Shown here: piece after piece, positions 12,101-23,970 of the stretch
Layout of the letters: each line of letters starts with the position of its first letter
Numbering within the stretch: position 1 is the stretch's first letter
NCBI GenBank assembly: GCA_964023205.1
Contig: OZ026838.1
Coordinates: forward strand, 24,145,843 to 24,209,842
Origin: Lutraria lutraria
Taxonomy: Eukaryota > Mollusca > Bivalvia > Venerida > Mactridae
Direction: 5' to 3'
Length of the DNA stretch: 64,000 bases
The notes under the pieces: generated by a model
What the model saw: only the letters and a program-made list of their open reading frames with translations
The model's database searches: none
What the model was told of the DNA's origin: nothing
Program-made: the position numbers and the translations under genes

Positions 12101-14137
12101 TTTTCTGATGTTCACTGTAGTTGATGTTATCTGATGTTGACTGTAGTTGATGTTATCTGATGTTGTCTGTAGTTGATGTTATCTGATGTTGACTGTAGTT
12201 GATGTTATCTGGTGTTGTCTGTAGTTGATGTTATCTGATGTTGTCTGTAGTTGATGTTATCTGATGTTGACTGTAGTTGATGTTATCTGAAGTTGTCTGT
12301 AGTTGATGTTATCTGATGTTCACTGTAGTTGATGTTATCTGATGTCGACTGTAGTTGATGTTATCTGAAGTTGTCTGTAGTTGATGTTATCTGATGTTGA
12401 CTGTAGTTGATGTTATCTGAAGTTGTCTGTAGTTGATGTTATCTGATGTTGACTGTAGTTGATGTTATCTGATGTCGACTGTAGTTGATGTTATCTGAAG
12501 TTGTCTGTAGTTGATTTATCTGAAGTTGTCTGTAGTTGATGTTATCTGATGTCGACTGTAGTTGATGTTATTTGAAGTTGTCTGTAGTTGATGTTATCTG
12601 AAGTTGTCTGTAGTTGATGTTATCTGATGTCGACTGTAGTTGATGTTATCTGAAGTTGTCTGTAGTTGATGTTATCTGGTGTTGACTGTAGTAAATGTTA
12701 TCTGATGTTGACTGTAGTTGATGTTATCTGATGTCGATTGAAGTTGATGTTATCTGAAGTTGTCTGTAGTTGATGTTATCTGAAGTTGTCTGTAGTTGAT
12801 GTTATCTGATGTCGACTGTAGTTGATGTAATCAGAAGTTGTCTGTAGTTGATGTTATCTGGTGTTGTCTGTAGTTGATGTTATCAGATGTTGACTGTAGT
12901 TGATGTTATCTGAAGCTGTCTGTAGTTGATGTTATCTGAAGTTGTCTGTAGTTGATGTCATCTGATGTCGACTGTAGTTGATGTCATCTGGTGTTGCCTG
13001 TAGTTGATGTTATCTGATGTTGTCTGTAGTTGATGTCATCTGATGTTGTCTGTAGTCGATGTTATCTGATGTCGACTGTAGTTGATGTTATCTGATGTTG
13101 GCTGTATTTGATATCATCTGATGTTGGTGTTATCTGATGTTGACTGAAGCTGATGTTTTCTGGTCTTGACTGTAGTTGATGTTTTCTGATATTGACTGTT
13201 GTTGATGTTATCTGATGTTGACTGTAGTTGATGTCATCTGATGTTGACTGAAGTTGATGTTATCTGATGTCGACTGTAGTTGATGCCATCTGATGTTGAC
13301 TGTAGTTGATGCTATCTGATATTGACTGTTGTTGATGTCATCTGAGGTTGTCTGTAGTTGATGTTATCTGATGTTGACTGTAGTTGATGTCATCTGATGT
13401 TGACTGTAGTTGATGTTATCTGATGTCGACTGTAGTAGATGCCATCTGATGTTCACTGTAGTTGATGTTTTCTGATGTTCACTGTAGTTGATGTCATCTG
13501 ATGTAGTTGATGTTATCTGATGTTGACTGTAGTTGATGTAATCTGATGTTGACTGTAGTTGATGTTATCTGATGTTGGCTGTAGTTGATGTTTTCTGATG
13601 TTCACTGTAGTTGATGTTATCTGATGTTCACTGTAGTTGATGTAATCTGATGTTGACTGCAGATGATGTTATATGATGTTGACTGTAGTTGATGTTATCT
13701 GATGTTGACTGCAGATGATGTTATATGATGTTGATTGTAGTTGATGTTATCTGATGTTGACTGTAGTTGATGTTATCTGATGTTGACTGCAGATGATGTT
13801 ATATGATGTTGACTGTAGTTGATGTTATCTGATGTTGACTGCAGATGATGTTATATGATGTTGACTGTAGTTGATGTTATCTGATGTTGACTGTAGTTGA
13901 TGTTTTCTGATGTTCACTGTAGTTGATGTTATCTGATGTTGACTGCAGATGATGTTATATGATGTTGACTGTAGTTGATGTTATCTGATGTTGACTGTAG
14001 TTGATGTTATCTGATGTTGACTGCAGATGATGTTATATGATGTTGACTGTAGTTGATGTTATCTGATGTTGACTGCAGATGATGTTATATGATGTTGACT
14101 GTAGTTGATGTTATCTGATGTTCACTGTAGTTGATGT
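9118..14137. repeat. 5.0-kb tandem array of 26-bp units with higher-order duplications
   Basis: The basic unit is ttgatgttatctgatgttga + ctgtag, about 193 copies. Each unit is itself two related halves (tgatgttatctg / tgatgttgactg). Variant units mark larger repeats. The rare words gatgctatctg, ggttgtctgtagttgg and gattgaagttg recur at offsets of 1091 bp (9249/10340, 9391/10482, 10200/11291) and then 1445 bp (10482/11927, 11291/12736, 11701/13146). So kilobase-size blocks of the array were duplicated in tandem. The right end (13640-14110) uses a different 52-bp dimer containing ctgcagatgatgttatatg. The array ends inside a Tc1 transposase remnant. Confidence 0.95.
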
Positions 14138-14140
14138 CAC

Positions 14141-14416
14141 CTTGATCTACTAGTGAACCCGATGGAGCACATCTGGGATGCGCTGGGTCGTAAGGCAAGG
14201 GTCAATCACCAAATTAACAATATTGAAGATTTGACACAGGCTTTACAACAAGGGTGGTGGAATCTGACTAACGCACTAATTGAACGTTACGTTACGTCGA
14301 TGCGCCGTAGAATCTTGGCGTGTATTGGTGCAAATCGTGGCCGTACACGATTTTTTATAATACTGAATACTACTTGGACTTTTTATGAGAAATCTCTTGT
14401 CTCTAAACATTTCTAA
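14141..14416 (+). pseudogene. Tc1/mariner transposase, C-terminal fragment
   Basis: The open segment starts with D-L-x-x-N-P-M-E-H-I-W-D-A-L, the motif around the last catalytic acidic residue of Tc1-like DDE transposases (usually DLNPIEHVWD). It ends with SMRRRILACIGANRGRTRF, the typical C-terminus of these enzymes. Two extra residues interrupt the N-P motif and everything upstream is replaced by the 26-bp satellite. It is a dead fragment. A separate N-terminal fragment on the other strand lies about 1 kb to the right. Confidence 0.85.
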
Positions 14417-14420
14417 AAAA

Positions 14421-15300
14421 GCACCAATTATTCAGATTTTTTATTTTGACCCTACCAACTTCGCCATATCTTCACTAGAAAAGTTTTCATCCCAGCAATA
14501 TGAGGTCAACTGATATGATCAACTTGATTTTCTGTAAAGGTCATACTACCATCAACCTTGTACTTTTCCAGCAATATTTTCTGTAATAGGGTGGGACGTT
14601 TCTATATTTGCATGTATATACATGTATGTAACAGATATATTTGTAGATATACTTGTTTCACGACGTTCTACTGGCTACTACTTGTTCTGTTTTGTTTTTC
14701 ATATGACTGAATAAAACAAATACCAAAAAAATGAAAAAAGATAATTTATACCTACACATATATAATAGCGAGTTCACTTTTGTCTCTTTTTGAGTTACAC
14801 AAATTACTCCGATTTATGAAAACATGGTATGTTTGACGTCATAGAAGTCAGTTTGAAAATAATTTTAACACACTTCAATATACTTTGTATAAAGAAGGGG
14901 CCATTTTCTTTCAGCACATTTCGTGAACGAACTTCGGATAAAAAAACGTGCTTCACGAATTCCTCTTATTCATTAAAGCAAACATCTTTTATTGCTGTAT
15001 TTATCGCACATTCTTTCTTTTGTTATGTATTTAATACCTAATCCAATCATCCATACATACCAAACATGAACCATATAAAACGTTGTCCCAATGAAGGGAA
15101 GTGAGTCGAATAATTGACTGGACCGTCACCCTTTATATTTACAGATGACAACCGTTATGGCGAACTCACTTAAAGACATTTGCTACAGTTTGCTATATTT
15201 TCACATAGACATGTAGGCAAAATGAAAACTGATCAATATCATTTTTTCTAAACTTTGCATGAACGTAGTATATGAAAACAGGAACATTTTAAGCGAAGAA
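14421..15300. other. Gene-free stretch between Tc1 fragments
   Basis: No exon or defined repeat was found. The part next to 14416 may be 3' flank of the Tc1 fragment, but no terminal inverted repeat was identified. Confidence 0.35.
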
Positions 15301-15340
15301 AAAGGGGGTCACTGATCTCGTTTTTTGAGTTATCTGCCCT

Positions 15341-15832
15341 TTAATTTGGATTTCTTCCCTCGGCAAAGGAAACATTAAAACAGGATTCGTCACTAAAGAC
15401 GACATCACGCCAACGTCTTCTGATGTTGTTTTGGGCCATTGCCGACGTTCCCGACGGTGACGGTCCATCATCATTACACAACGGTACGGCCGTCTGCACG
15501 ATATTCCACGCCCCTGGAGACGTCTCCTTAGCGTATTGCGACTTAAATTCCTTCTGCGATTTCCTATTACCACGGCCGTTGTGGATTGCGCCTGTGACGA
15601 AACGGTTTCGCAGGTGACGTCGACGAATGAAATTGTCCTGTCGTACAGACGTCACACGGGGTGCACCGGGTCGGGGTCTATCAGACAAGCTCACTGTTGC
15701 GTTAACCCGCCGAACTAGACGTACTATAGTCCATTTTAAAAAGTTAAAACGTCTTGCCACGTGACCTTGAGAAATTCCACCTTCAAGCATTCCCAAAATT
15801 CTTGCTCTTTCTTCATTATTTAGCTTTGGCAT
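15341..15832 (-). pseudogene. Tc1/mariner transposase, N-terminal fragment
   Basis: The minus strand encodes MPKLNNEERARILGMLEGG, the N-terminal paired-like helix-turn-helix of Tc1-like transposases, followed by the linker (DRPRPGAPR) and then VVFSDESCFNVSFAEGR around the second catalytic aspartate (SDES). A frameshift lies in between: a second frame (15289-15573) carries NTLRRRLQGRGI. The protein stops soon after SDES, so the last catalytic residue is missing. Orientation is opposite to the C-terminal fragment at 14141-14416, so the two are either separate copies or one element broken by an inversion. Confidence 0.85.
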
Positions 15833-15851
15833 TTAGAAGATTGATCTTTTC

Positions 15852-15950
15852 TTTTCCGGCTTTAAAGTCCCATTAATTAGCGTTTTGTTATAAATAAATA
15901 TGCAAAAAACAAGCAATTGCTAATATCATACCAAGATAATAGTTAAAGTC
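15852..15950 (+). repeat. Dispersed repeat, copy 1
   Basis: The segment beginning aaagtcccattaattagcg and containing aatatgcaaaaaacaagca is repeated in the same orientation at 46415-46500, with small differences. It adjoins the N-terminal end of the Tc1 fragment but also occurs without it, so it is an independent interspersed repeat. Its class is unknown. Confidence 0.6.
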
Positions 15951-16781
15951 ATCAAACTGATTCACAAATGTTTAGTTGATTTTGGTTAAATTATATTTTA
16001 GTTTTTAATTCTCCTGTTACTCGCAATGCATTGCATCCCCTGACGTAAAAGCACCGTCTGTACCGGAAAATTGGAATTCATACAGCGGAATTCCGACTAT
16101 TTAGCCAGATAAAATTGTTTAAAGAATCAGGTTTTATGATTATTGAGAAACAACACTAAATTAATAATAAATTTTTGAAACCTTCAACTTGGATGTTATG
16201 ATTAGGAGACATGTGTGTTCTAAGGTTGCTATAATTCCACCACTATACATATTGTTGTGACAATCCTTACAGTCTGCTACGTGATTCTTGGTTTCATCAA
16301 TCGGCAAACCAAAATGCTGCCATATTTTTATGTAACATTACTTGGTGGCGTTTTAAAGTTACATTTACTTGGTGTCTAAGCCATTTTTTTCAGTGATTAC
16401 AGATTGTTAGTGCAGACGACGGCAATATTTACACACTTTATAGGTAAAGCTAGCTGGCACTCAAACCAGCCGTTTGAATATTTCTGTCTGAAAATTTAAA
16501 TGCCGGATCTATGTTTCGGAAAATTAGAAAATCTTTTCCTCATTTGTTAAAAGAAATGTTCTAAAACATCGTTTAATGAATTAATTTAATTTATAGGTTA
16601 ATATCAACATGGCAAAATCTGAATATTCGAATCGAATCCGTTGTCTAGCTTTACCTCACGCAGTTAATATCTTTAAATATAGAATATGGAGTTAAGAAAG
16701 CATTGTCGACGATTAAATGAGAGAAAAATCTAGTTCAGTTGTTAAACATTCTAGGAGTTTTTAATGTATAAGTAAAAAATC

Positions 16782-16880
16782 CGCGATACGGCCGATACGG
16801 GACCTTACGATACGATACGCATATCGTTCAGCACTGTACCGGTACGTACCGGTACACGGCCATATCGGGACAGCCCTAGT
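16782..16880. mobile_element. Possible terminus of a hAT-like element
   Basis: On the minus strand the segment starts tagggctgtcccgatatggc, like the TAGGGCTGTCC ends of some hAT-type elements. It contains the palindrome ccggtacgtaccggtac and several gatacg words. The opposite end was not found, so only one terminus is claimed. Confidence 0.4.
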
Positions 16881-16965
16881 TAAGATTAATAGTTAATATG
16901 GTACGTTTTTGGCTGAAAATCACAAGTGTCTGTAATGATGATAGAAAATACATCAAATTTATAAG

Positions 16966-17572
16966 ATGATGTTATTAAAAACGATAATGTACTCAAGTTT
17001 ACTGAATAAAATCAACTGGGCATCACAAATAAAATCATTGTTAGAAAACTTAGGCCTTAATGAAGTTTGGCTATATCAAGGGGTTACTAACATTAATTAT
17101 TTCTTAAAAGCTCTTGAACAAAGGATTATTAACACATTTATACAAGATTGGCATGGACAAATAAATAATTCAACTAGATTAAGCTCGTATATTTTATTCT
17201 CAGAATTTGGCTTCAAACAATATCTAGATTTAGTAAAATTTCGTAAATTCAGAAATACTTTACCTAAACCACGTTTATCATCCCATAGATTGGAAATAGA
17301 AACAGAACGATGGCATAAACCAAACAAAAATCCAAGATCAGACCGTAAATGTCAAATTATGTAATAAATTAGAAGACGAATTTCGTTTTGTGTTAAAATG
17401 CCCATTATACTATGATTTACGGGAAAAAAATAAACAATAATATTGGGAAAAAACAAGTATCCCAAAATTTATTGAATTGATCTCTCCATTGAATATAAAC
17501 ACTGTTAAAATATTGTCGACTTACGTATTAAATGGTTTTGAAAAAAAAGATAACTCATACTACTTAAACTAA
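16966..17572 (+). mobile_element. LINE C-terminal fragment
   Basis: The open segment at 16966-17362 resembles the region after RT in the LINE at 2470-6700 (NKINWASQIKSLLENLGLNE, then FRKFRNTLPKPRLSSHRLEI). A continuation with one frameshift reads KLEDEFRFVLKCPLYYDLRE up to about 17572. It has no RT domain and is 5'-truncated, as is usual for LINE copies. Confidence 0.75.
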
Positions 17573-18063
17573 TTTTTCTCCACTCACTTATCAATACGTG
17601 TGCGTATTTGTAAAATAGGTAAACCTACACAAAGTCATGTTCCCTCTTTTTATTTTTGTCTACTTATTTATTTTTCTACTTTTGTTTCATCCATCAAATA
17701 ATAATTACCTGACTGTTCATTCTATAAAACGTTATTCATTGCATTAGTTTACTGATTGAAAATAACATGACCACACGGGACACAAGCAATCTATACTTTA
17801 TACATGTCGTACTGTGTACTCACATACTTACATTTCTGTACATTTTCTATCGTAGAAGGAGTGATAGCATTGGTCAATTAATTTATCTAATCCATATTTA
17901 GTGTATGACAAGATCACCATGTCACCTGCTGACGTAGGTCACCCACACACGATGTTATCCAGACTCAAAGAGAGCTATTAATTTTCGATATTTTTCATCA
18001 AGTCAAAGACCTATACTATATAGCATTTGATAAAGTCTACTATGCATTGGCCTTGTCTGGTTC

Positions 18064-18280
18064 CTAGCTGGATTGGGAACCAGTCGGATGTACAACCGTT
18101 AGATTAACACAGCTGTAACATTCATCGAAGAAAGATACTAGTAGAATGGCTTTAAATAAAGACTCTTTCTTGTACAGTTTGACGAGTATATATGATATCA
18201 GTGCGCGATTGAATGCCTGTTGTGCATCGAGGAAGCACGCATAAATCTTCAAGTGGCTCCGTAATTGATACATTCACGTA
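18064..18280 (-). mobile_element. LINE reverse transcriptase fragment (minus)
   Basis: The minus-strand peptide contains YACFLDAQQAFNRA, the RT palm motif with the first catalytic aspartate, followed by LVKLYKKESLFKAIL and SSCVNL-like residues. Only this short part of RT remains. It lies back to back with the plus-strand LINE at 18370. Both cover overlapping RT regions, so they are separate copies rather than one split element. Confidence 0.7.
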
Positions 18281-18369
18281 ACATAAACGACGTCATGAGA
18301 CAGTTAAAGGGCTTTTGGAAACCACCTTGATATGCGTTGAATGAGACTGATTTATAAATTTTAATAAGA

Positions 18370-19830
18370 TTGATGATACCTAGTTTCATTTCCAGGGGCT
18401 TATATCAGAGAGTCAGCACAGCATTGTACAGTTTTGCAAGGATGTTCAATAGCAATGGATTGTTGTTCAAGCAAATTGAAAGTGACATTGATCCAACTAC
18501 TTTGATTTCTTTACGTGAGTTATATAGAGGAGCAACAGGTCAAGTGAAGTATAAGGGCTCGTGTTCAGAACCTTTTCATATACGTCAAGGTACGAGACAA
18601 GGAGGAAAAAGTTCACCTCTAATGTATCTGTGTTTTATAAATGGTCTTATAAGAGAATTAGAAGAAAGTGGATTTGGAATGTGTCTCTATGATTCGAGTA
18701 TGTGTTCACCAACAGTTGCTGACAATATGGTTCCTATATCATTACCTAAGGTTGGAATGGATGGAATGTTGAATATATGTTATAACTATTCTTGTAAATG
18801 GAGATATATGTATAATGTTGATAAATGTTCTCAAGTCAAATTTAATGATCGAGTGTTAAACTCTAGTGAGAACTTTACTCTTGGTAATGAACATATCCAT
18901 GAATCTTCAATGTTGGTTCATCTTGGAGTGAATATTGATCAAAATTTGTCTATCCTAAATTTAATGAAAGATGCAAGCATCAAACTTAGAGGAACGTTTT
19001 TAAATATTATCAACAATGGCATGCATCCTAGTTCGATTACACCAATAACTTTAAAGTCCATGTATGAAAGTATCGTTATATGGTTGTGAAATGTGGAACT
19101 TTTATTCTAAGTCTGAAATAGATGAATTGGAAAAAATCTCACAGGTTTTGTTTGAAACTAATTCAGTCACTTCAGCTGTCAACAGGCACTTTGTTGACTT
19201 TAACTTTACTGTACTGTGTACCATTGATCACAGAAAACTGCAATTCTTTGGATAGTTATATAGATTACCAGCTCATTATCAAGCCAAGGAAATATTTGTT
19301 TATAGAATAATACACTTTACCAATAGGAACAATCAATTGAGAGGATTTATTCCTATCCAAGTATCAGTGGAAAAAATGATTGTTTAGTAACGTCTTGAAA
19401 CGAGAGAGGTCAATTCAGCATGGACGCGTTTCTTCATATCTGAAAGATACCTTGTCATCGAATTTATTATGTGACGGATATTGTAGTCCGTTGTGGTCAA
19501 TTGCTCGTGATTCTGACATATTTATATTGAAATTTGCGTGTAAAACCATCATACAATCGATAGCAACGTTTTTCTCTATACAATATACATTTATATACGT
19601 AAATGTGAAAAATGTCTTCTTCTAACAGACAATATTGTTAGACACTAAGTATGTTTCTGTGATGAACTAAATCAATATCGTGAAAACTGTGGGATAGTTT
19701 GTTACAGACCATGGGATACGACTGGTTTATTTCTTCAATTAAACTTAATTGTGATGAGCAATGCTGTGAAATTTTCAGGATTGCAACTACCAAGAACAAT
19801 AAAAGGTTTCATTTTACAAACATAGTGTTT
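18370..19830 (+). mobile_element. LINE reverse transcriptase fragment with dead active site
   Basis: The frame at 18397-19087 is RT-like: LYRGATGQVKYKGSCSEPFH, then IRQGTRQGGKSSPLMY (RT motif 4), then SPTVADNMVPIS where related LINEs have xADD, so the second aspartate is Asn. The frame shifts at about 19085 and goes on with CEMWNFYS and then LYRLPAHYQAKEIFVYRIIH towards about 19830 with many stops. The loss of the catalytic aspartate and the frameshifts show that it is inactive. Confidence 0.8.
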
Positions 19831-19889
19831 GTAGTAAAATATTTACTTGTTTAAATCAATGTGTTAAGTAAGTTAGGGTTACCTGGTGA

Positions 19890-20330
19890 AATATATGCCA
19901 CCGTTTTCTTATAAGTACAATTGTATGTTATTACCATGCTTCTGTTTTATTATACGAGTACGTATGGTATTACCATGCTACTGTTTTCTTATAAGTATGG
20001 TATTACCATGCTACTGTTTTCTTATAAGTATGGTATTACCATGCTACTGTTTTCTTATAAGTATGGTATTACCATGCTACTGTTTTCTTATAAGTATGGT
20101 ATTACCATGCTACTGTTTTCTTATAAGTATGGTATTACCATGCTACTGTTTTCTTATAGGTATAGTATTACCATGCTACTGTTTTCTTATAAGTATGGTA
20201 TTACCATGCTACTGTTTTCTTATAAGTATGGTATTACCATATTACCATGCTACTGTTTTCTTATACGAGTACGTATGTTATTACCATGCTACTGTTTTCT
20301 TATAAGTATGGCATTACCATGCATGTGCAT
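19890..20330. repeat. 33-bp minisatellite, about 11 copies
   Basis: The unit atggtattaccatgctactg + ttttcttataagt is repeated at a strict 33-bp period from about 19964 to 20300, with decayed copies on both sides. Because 33 is a multiple of three, two frames stay open (repeats of YGITMLLFSYK or SMVLPCYCFLI). I regard these as by-products and not as a gene. Confidence 0.95.
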
Positions 20331-20439
20331 GTGAAATATATACATGAATGTATTCAGTTGTCAAATACCAGTGTTTGCCATTTTATGTATATTTTTTTAA
20401 CTTGTAAATATGTTAAACTCTCCATAATGGAGGATTGAA

Positions 20440-21970
20440 TAAATATATACCGTAAATAATATTTTCATAGAACACACCATCATTACCACAAGTTTTTCCT
20501 TTCTATGAGGTATTTACAACAATTTGTTGCATATTGAATGTTTCACTCCTGACGGTTTGTAATTCATGTTCAATATGGTAGTTGTATTCTTCGTCGAAGT
20601 CCGTGGTCATGGTTTGGTAAGTACAAGTCACTTTTCTCCGCTAAAGTTCATTTCGATGCCGCCGCTGGTAGTAGTCTTATCCCTACGTTTTGTTGACGAG
20701 GCGTCAGAGCAGTCTGCTGTTACATCGATATCTGTCTTTTTGTTTCTTTAAATAAGCAGTTGCAGTTTGGCGATTGTCTTTTTGCTGCTTTGTATTTCAT
20801 CAATAGCGTGGAGCTCGAGTGTCTGGGTCGGTTGTTACCTACCCATTTCTTACGATTTGAGTTCACTTTCTGTATAATTGTGTTAGAGAAGTATTCCAGA
20901 ACAGTTTGAAATATAATTTATATTTCATTTTTGGGATATATAAGTCCGTTGCAAGATTCAGTATAACGACAATTTCCTAGTTTAAGTTGTTTATATCAGT
21001 AGTGTTTGTGATAGGTAAATTTTGGACTTATAGCAACACGTCACTCTTCTCTAGATAGTCGCGGTATTCTTCCGTACAAGAACGTTTTATGTTGCGCCAG
21101 CTAGTTAACAATATTTTGTTTAATACATTGTTCTTGACATTAGTTCTGCATGAAACTTGTAACTAAATTTTCAATTTCTAAGGCATTTCACTCGTTCTGG
21201 ATTATTAAGATAACACATCATCTGTTAGTCATACATAACAGTCTGAAATGGTATATATAAGTTATATTTTAACAAGTATCGGTAATGTCAGTGTCATTTT
21301 CCATGACTTTTAATGACTTTAAATCATACTAAACGCACTAGTGTCGGATTTGAGGTACCATGTATACACAGTGTCTATATTTAGATGGTAATTCACTTCG
21401 ATTGAAGCAGTTAATTTCACTTAAAAAGGATAACATCGATGACACAATTTTTGGCAGACAAATAATTATGTTCCTCTACAAAGACACCAAATATAAACAT
21501 ACCGTCTGAATTTTGCATTTAAATTGCGATTTCTCAACACGTGTACCTGTGAAATTGTAAATTGAAAGACCCGACGCTTACACCTGTAAAATTTTGGATA
21601 TTCTAAAGACATCTTTAACAGATTTTAGGAACCCACGACCATCTCTAAACTTAAAGGGAAAAATGCGAGTTTTATGGAAAATCTTCAGTAAAAATATTTC
21701 ATGAATATCACTTAAGGTTTAATGTTACTCTACGGGAGATTCAGCCCTTTAGGAATGATTTATCCTTTAACGTGAATACCACTCCAGCTGTTACATGTAA
21801 GGTGCAAAAAACTCTTTTTCATATTTTACATGGCAGTAGGAACCGTGCGAGACTTTACTAATATGTAGATCAAAGATGTAAGTTTTTTTTCTGTAAGAAA
21901 ACCTTATAAATATCTTCAGTATTTGCAGTTTAATACAAATTTGAAAACAAAAGTGCATTTTCATCCTTGA
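20440..21970. other. Gene-free stretch
   Basis: No exon, RNA gene or repeat boundary was found that I can support. A 61-codon open segment at 20566-20751 has no recognisable similarity. Confidence 0.35.
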
Positions 21971-22612
21971 CGTTGCTTTAGTAATTTATGACGTTATTTG
22001 ATGTGACGGCCTTTCATCTTCTTTACTTATCATACACGCTCGATGAAATCTATACCACTTTAACACTTCTACAGCATTTCTTTGTTCAGTGGCTTAGGAC
22101 TATGGACCTTTGACTTCAAAAATATTCCCAATGAAAGAAGTTGCACGGGTTGAGATTAAGACTGCGCGAATCAAGATATTTCGCAGTCTTTGACCTCCGG
22201 AAATCGTCTGAATATTACTAAATCGCCAAATATATTCTGTAGAAAGTATAGTACAAAACTTGATACATGTATGTATGTATCGTAGCACCATCCTGTATGA
22301 ACCACATGTTTTGTAAGGTAGGAGACTTCTTTTTGAGCACATTAACGAACTTGCTTTTTAAAAGCGACCTCATTCTTTTGCGGAGAGGCTACTACACAGC
22401 GAGAAACTCGCGGTGTGCAATGTCGTACCATGGTATAATAGGACCGTTCATCTTTGATGATACGTGTCTAAACAAAACTAATGCAATGTAAAGAAAGTCC
22501 AACAAAGACATGTATAATATTTAAGTGATAGAAAATTTCATTGTGCGTTTACGGTAAGTGAAGAGGATAAAAAGCCGTCACATCAAATAACGTCATAAAT
22601 TACAAAAACGAC
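21971..22612. mobile_element. Inverted-repeat (MITE-like) element, ~640 bp
   Basis: The arms at 21971-22047 and 22531-22612 are inverted copies: each contains taatttatgacgttatttga followed by tgtgacgg. The interior shows no transposase. No clear target duplication was found, so the exact ends are uncertain. Confidence 0.65.
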
Positions 22613-22816
22613 ATGTAATCGCAAAATAAAGCCTCTATCAGATTACATCTAGTTTTTCAAAAGTGGTGTTCAGTGAATATAAATATAAATCGTTTACTGC
22701 ATACAATGTATACATAATTCAGGAAATAAACACATATTTGTCTTTCTGGTTACTCGATCGAATTAATTTAGTGAATATAGTGAAGGTGGTATTGATTTTA
22801 AAGTGCTGAAAACAAT

Positions 22817-22893
22817 GTACCCGATTCAGGGCTCGAACCCGAGACCTCATGCTTAACAATCAAATGCTCTATCGACTGAGCTAATGGTCACGG
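22817..22893 (-). repeat. tRNA-like sequence (tRNA-derived SINE head or tRNA pseudogene)
   Basis: The minus strand has a D-arm/A-box (TTAGCTCAGTCGATAGAGC) and a B-box (GGTTCGAGCCC) with a good T-stem, and an anticodon-loop-like ATTGTTA with GTT. The acceptor ends do not pair, so it is not a functional tRNA-Asn gene by eye. The body resembles the tRNA-like elements at 33.5 and 38.4-38.8 kb. Confidence 0.6.
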
Positions 22894-22899
22894 CCAATT

Positions 22900-23840
22900 T
22901 ATTTATGCAAATACTACATGTACGATACATTGATAACTATCTTTTAATTGTCTTATAATTCAAATAAATAAATCATAGCAACTAGTCTTTTGATGTTGAT
23001 GATCTGTTGTTATCAAATTTTCATTGAAAAATCTACCAATTTTACGCTTTTTACGTTGAATATAGAAGGAATCGATAGGTGTCTTTTTCAAATGCAAAAG
23101 GGTCGGAGAAAGCATTAATTTAAAATGATAAAAACACACCATTAGAAAGATAAAAGATTAATTAAACTTTTGTGATGGTACAAATTTCGTATTTTAAATA
23201 GACTAAAAGTTATATGAGGATTATAGTGCAAATCCCCTTCTTTGTTTAATGTAAAAATATGTTCGATTTTCCAAGTCAGGATGTCCGCTAAAGTTCGGTA
23301 TGAAGAACTGGTGTTTATATATGTATCAAAGTTGGGTATATTTGTTCCATGTTTGATTAGGATTCACGTCAGACAGGACAAGGTTCCATATTGCATTTAC
23401 TATATGAGTGACAATGTTCTTAAATTTTTACTACGGAAGGAGAAAATCCGGAAATAACCGATATTTAATGAATCGTAATTAGGGACGATCGTATGAAGGG
23501 CTGACTATCCGATCAGAAAAGTTGTGAAAATTTCGTGATTTTGATCTTTTAGTAATTGTATTGACAATGTGTAGTTGTATTACTGGTATATATTATTGGA
23601 CACGTGTTAATGTGTATAGTGACCTTTTGAACGGGGCACGTGTTTTGGTTTGAGTGAATTCAGATGTTTTCATTACGGTGTGTTTTAGATGGACATTAAG
23701 TAAATAAATTATATATAAAATTGTGAATTCGGATTTTAGTCAGGACCTAATGATATGGATTTAAAATATAATTATACAAGGTAAACTTTACATACATTAT
23801 TAAAATAAGTTTATAGGTTTAATCAGGGACACTACGTATA
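22900..23840. other. Gene-free stretch
   Basis: AT-rich sequence without an exon that I can recognise. The open segment at 23242-23457 has no known similarity and no convincing splice sites. Confidence 0.35.
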
Positions 23841-23844
23841 AATA

Positions 23845-23970
23845 CGTCTAGTCCAACTAATTAGACTGTTTGTGACGAGATACTTTTTGACATGACCCCG
23901 TCCCCTTTCCGAATTTTGTCACGAAAATCGGCCAACCGAAAAGTCGAATTAGTAGGGCTACCTCAAGAAT
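23845..23970 (+). repeat. ~115-bp module shared with 59.57-60.49 kb
   Basis: The segment from gtctagtccaactaattaga through gacgagatactttttgacat to cggccaaccgaaaag and tagtagggcta is found again, whole or in parts and in both orientations, at 59575-59650, 59880-60000 (inverted) and 60425-60492. It looks like the conserved end of a DNA transposon. No coding potential is seen. Confidence 0.65.

Noticed and set aside
19886..20334. Two overlapping ORFs of 137-139 codons with hydrophobic repeats
   Set aside because: They are by-products of a 33-bp minisatellite (multiple of three, no stops). There is no start context or conservation.
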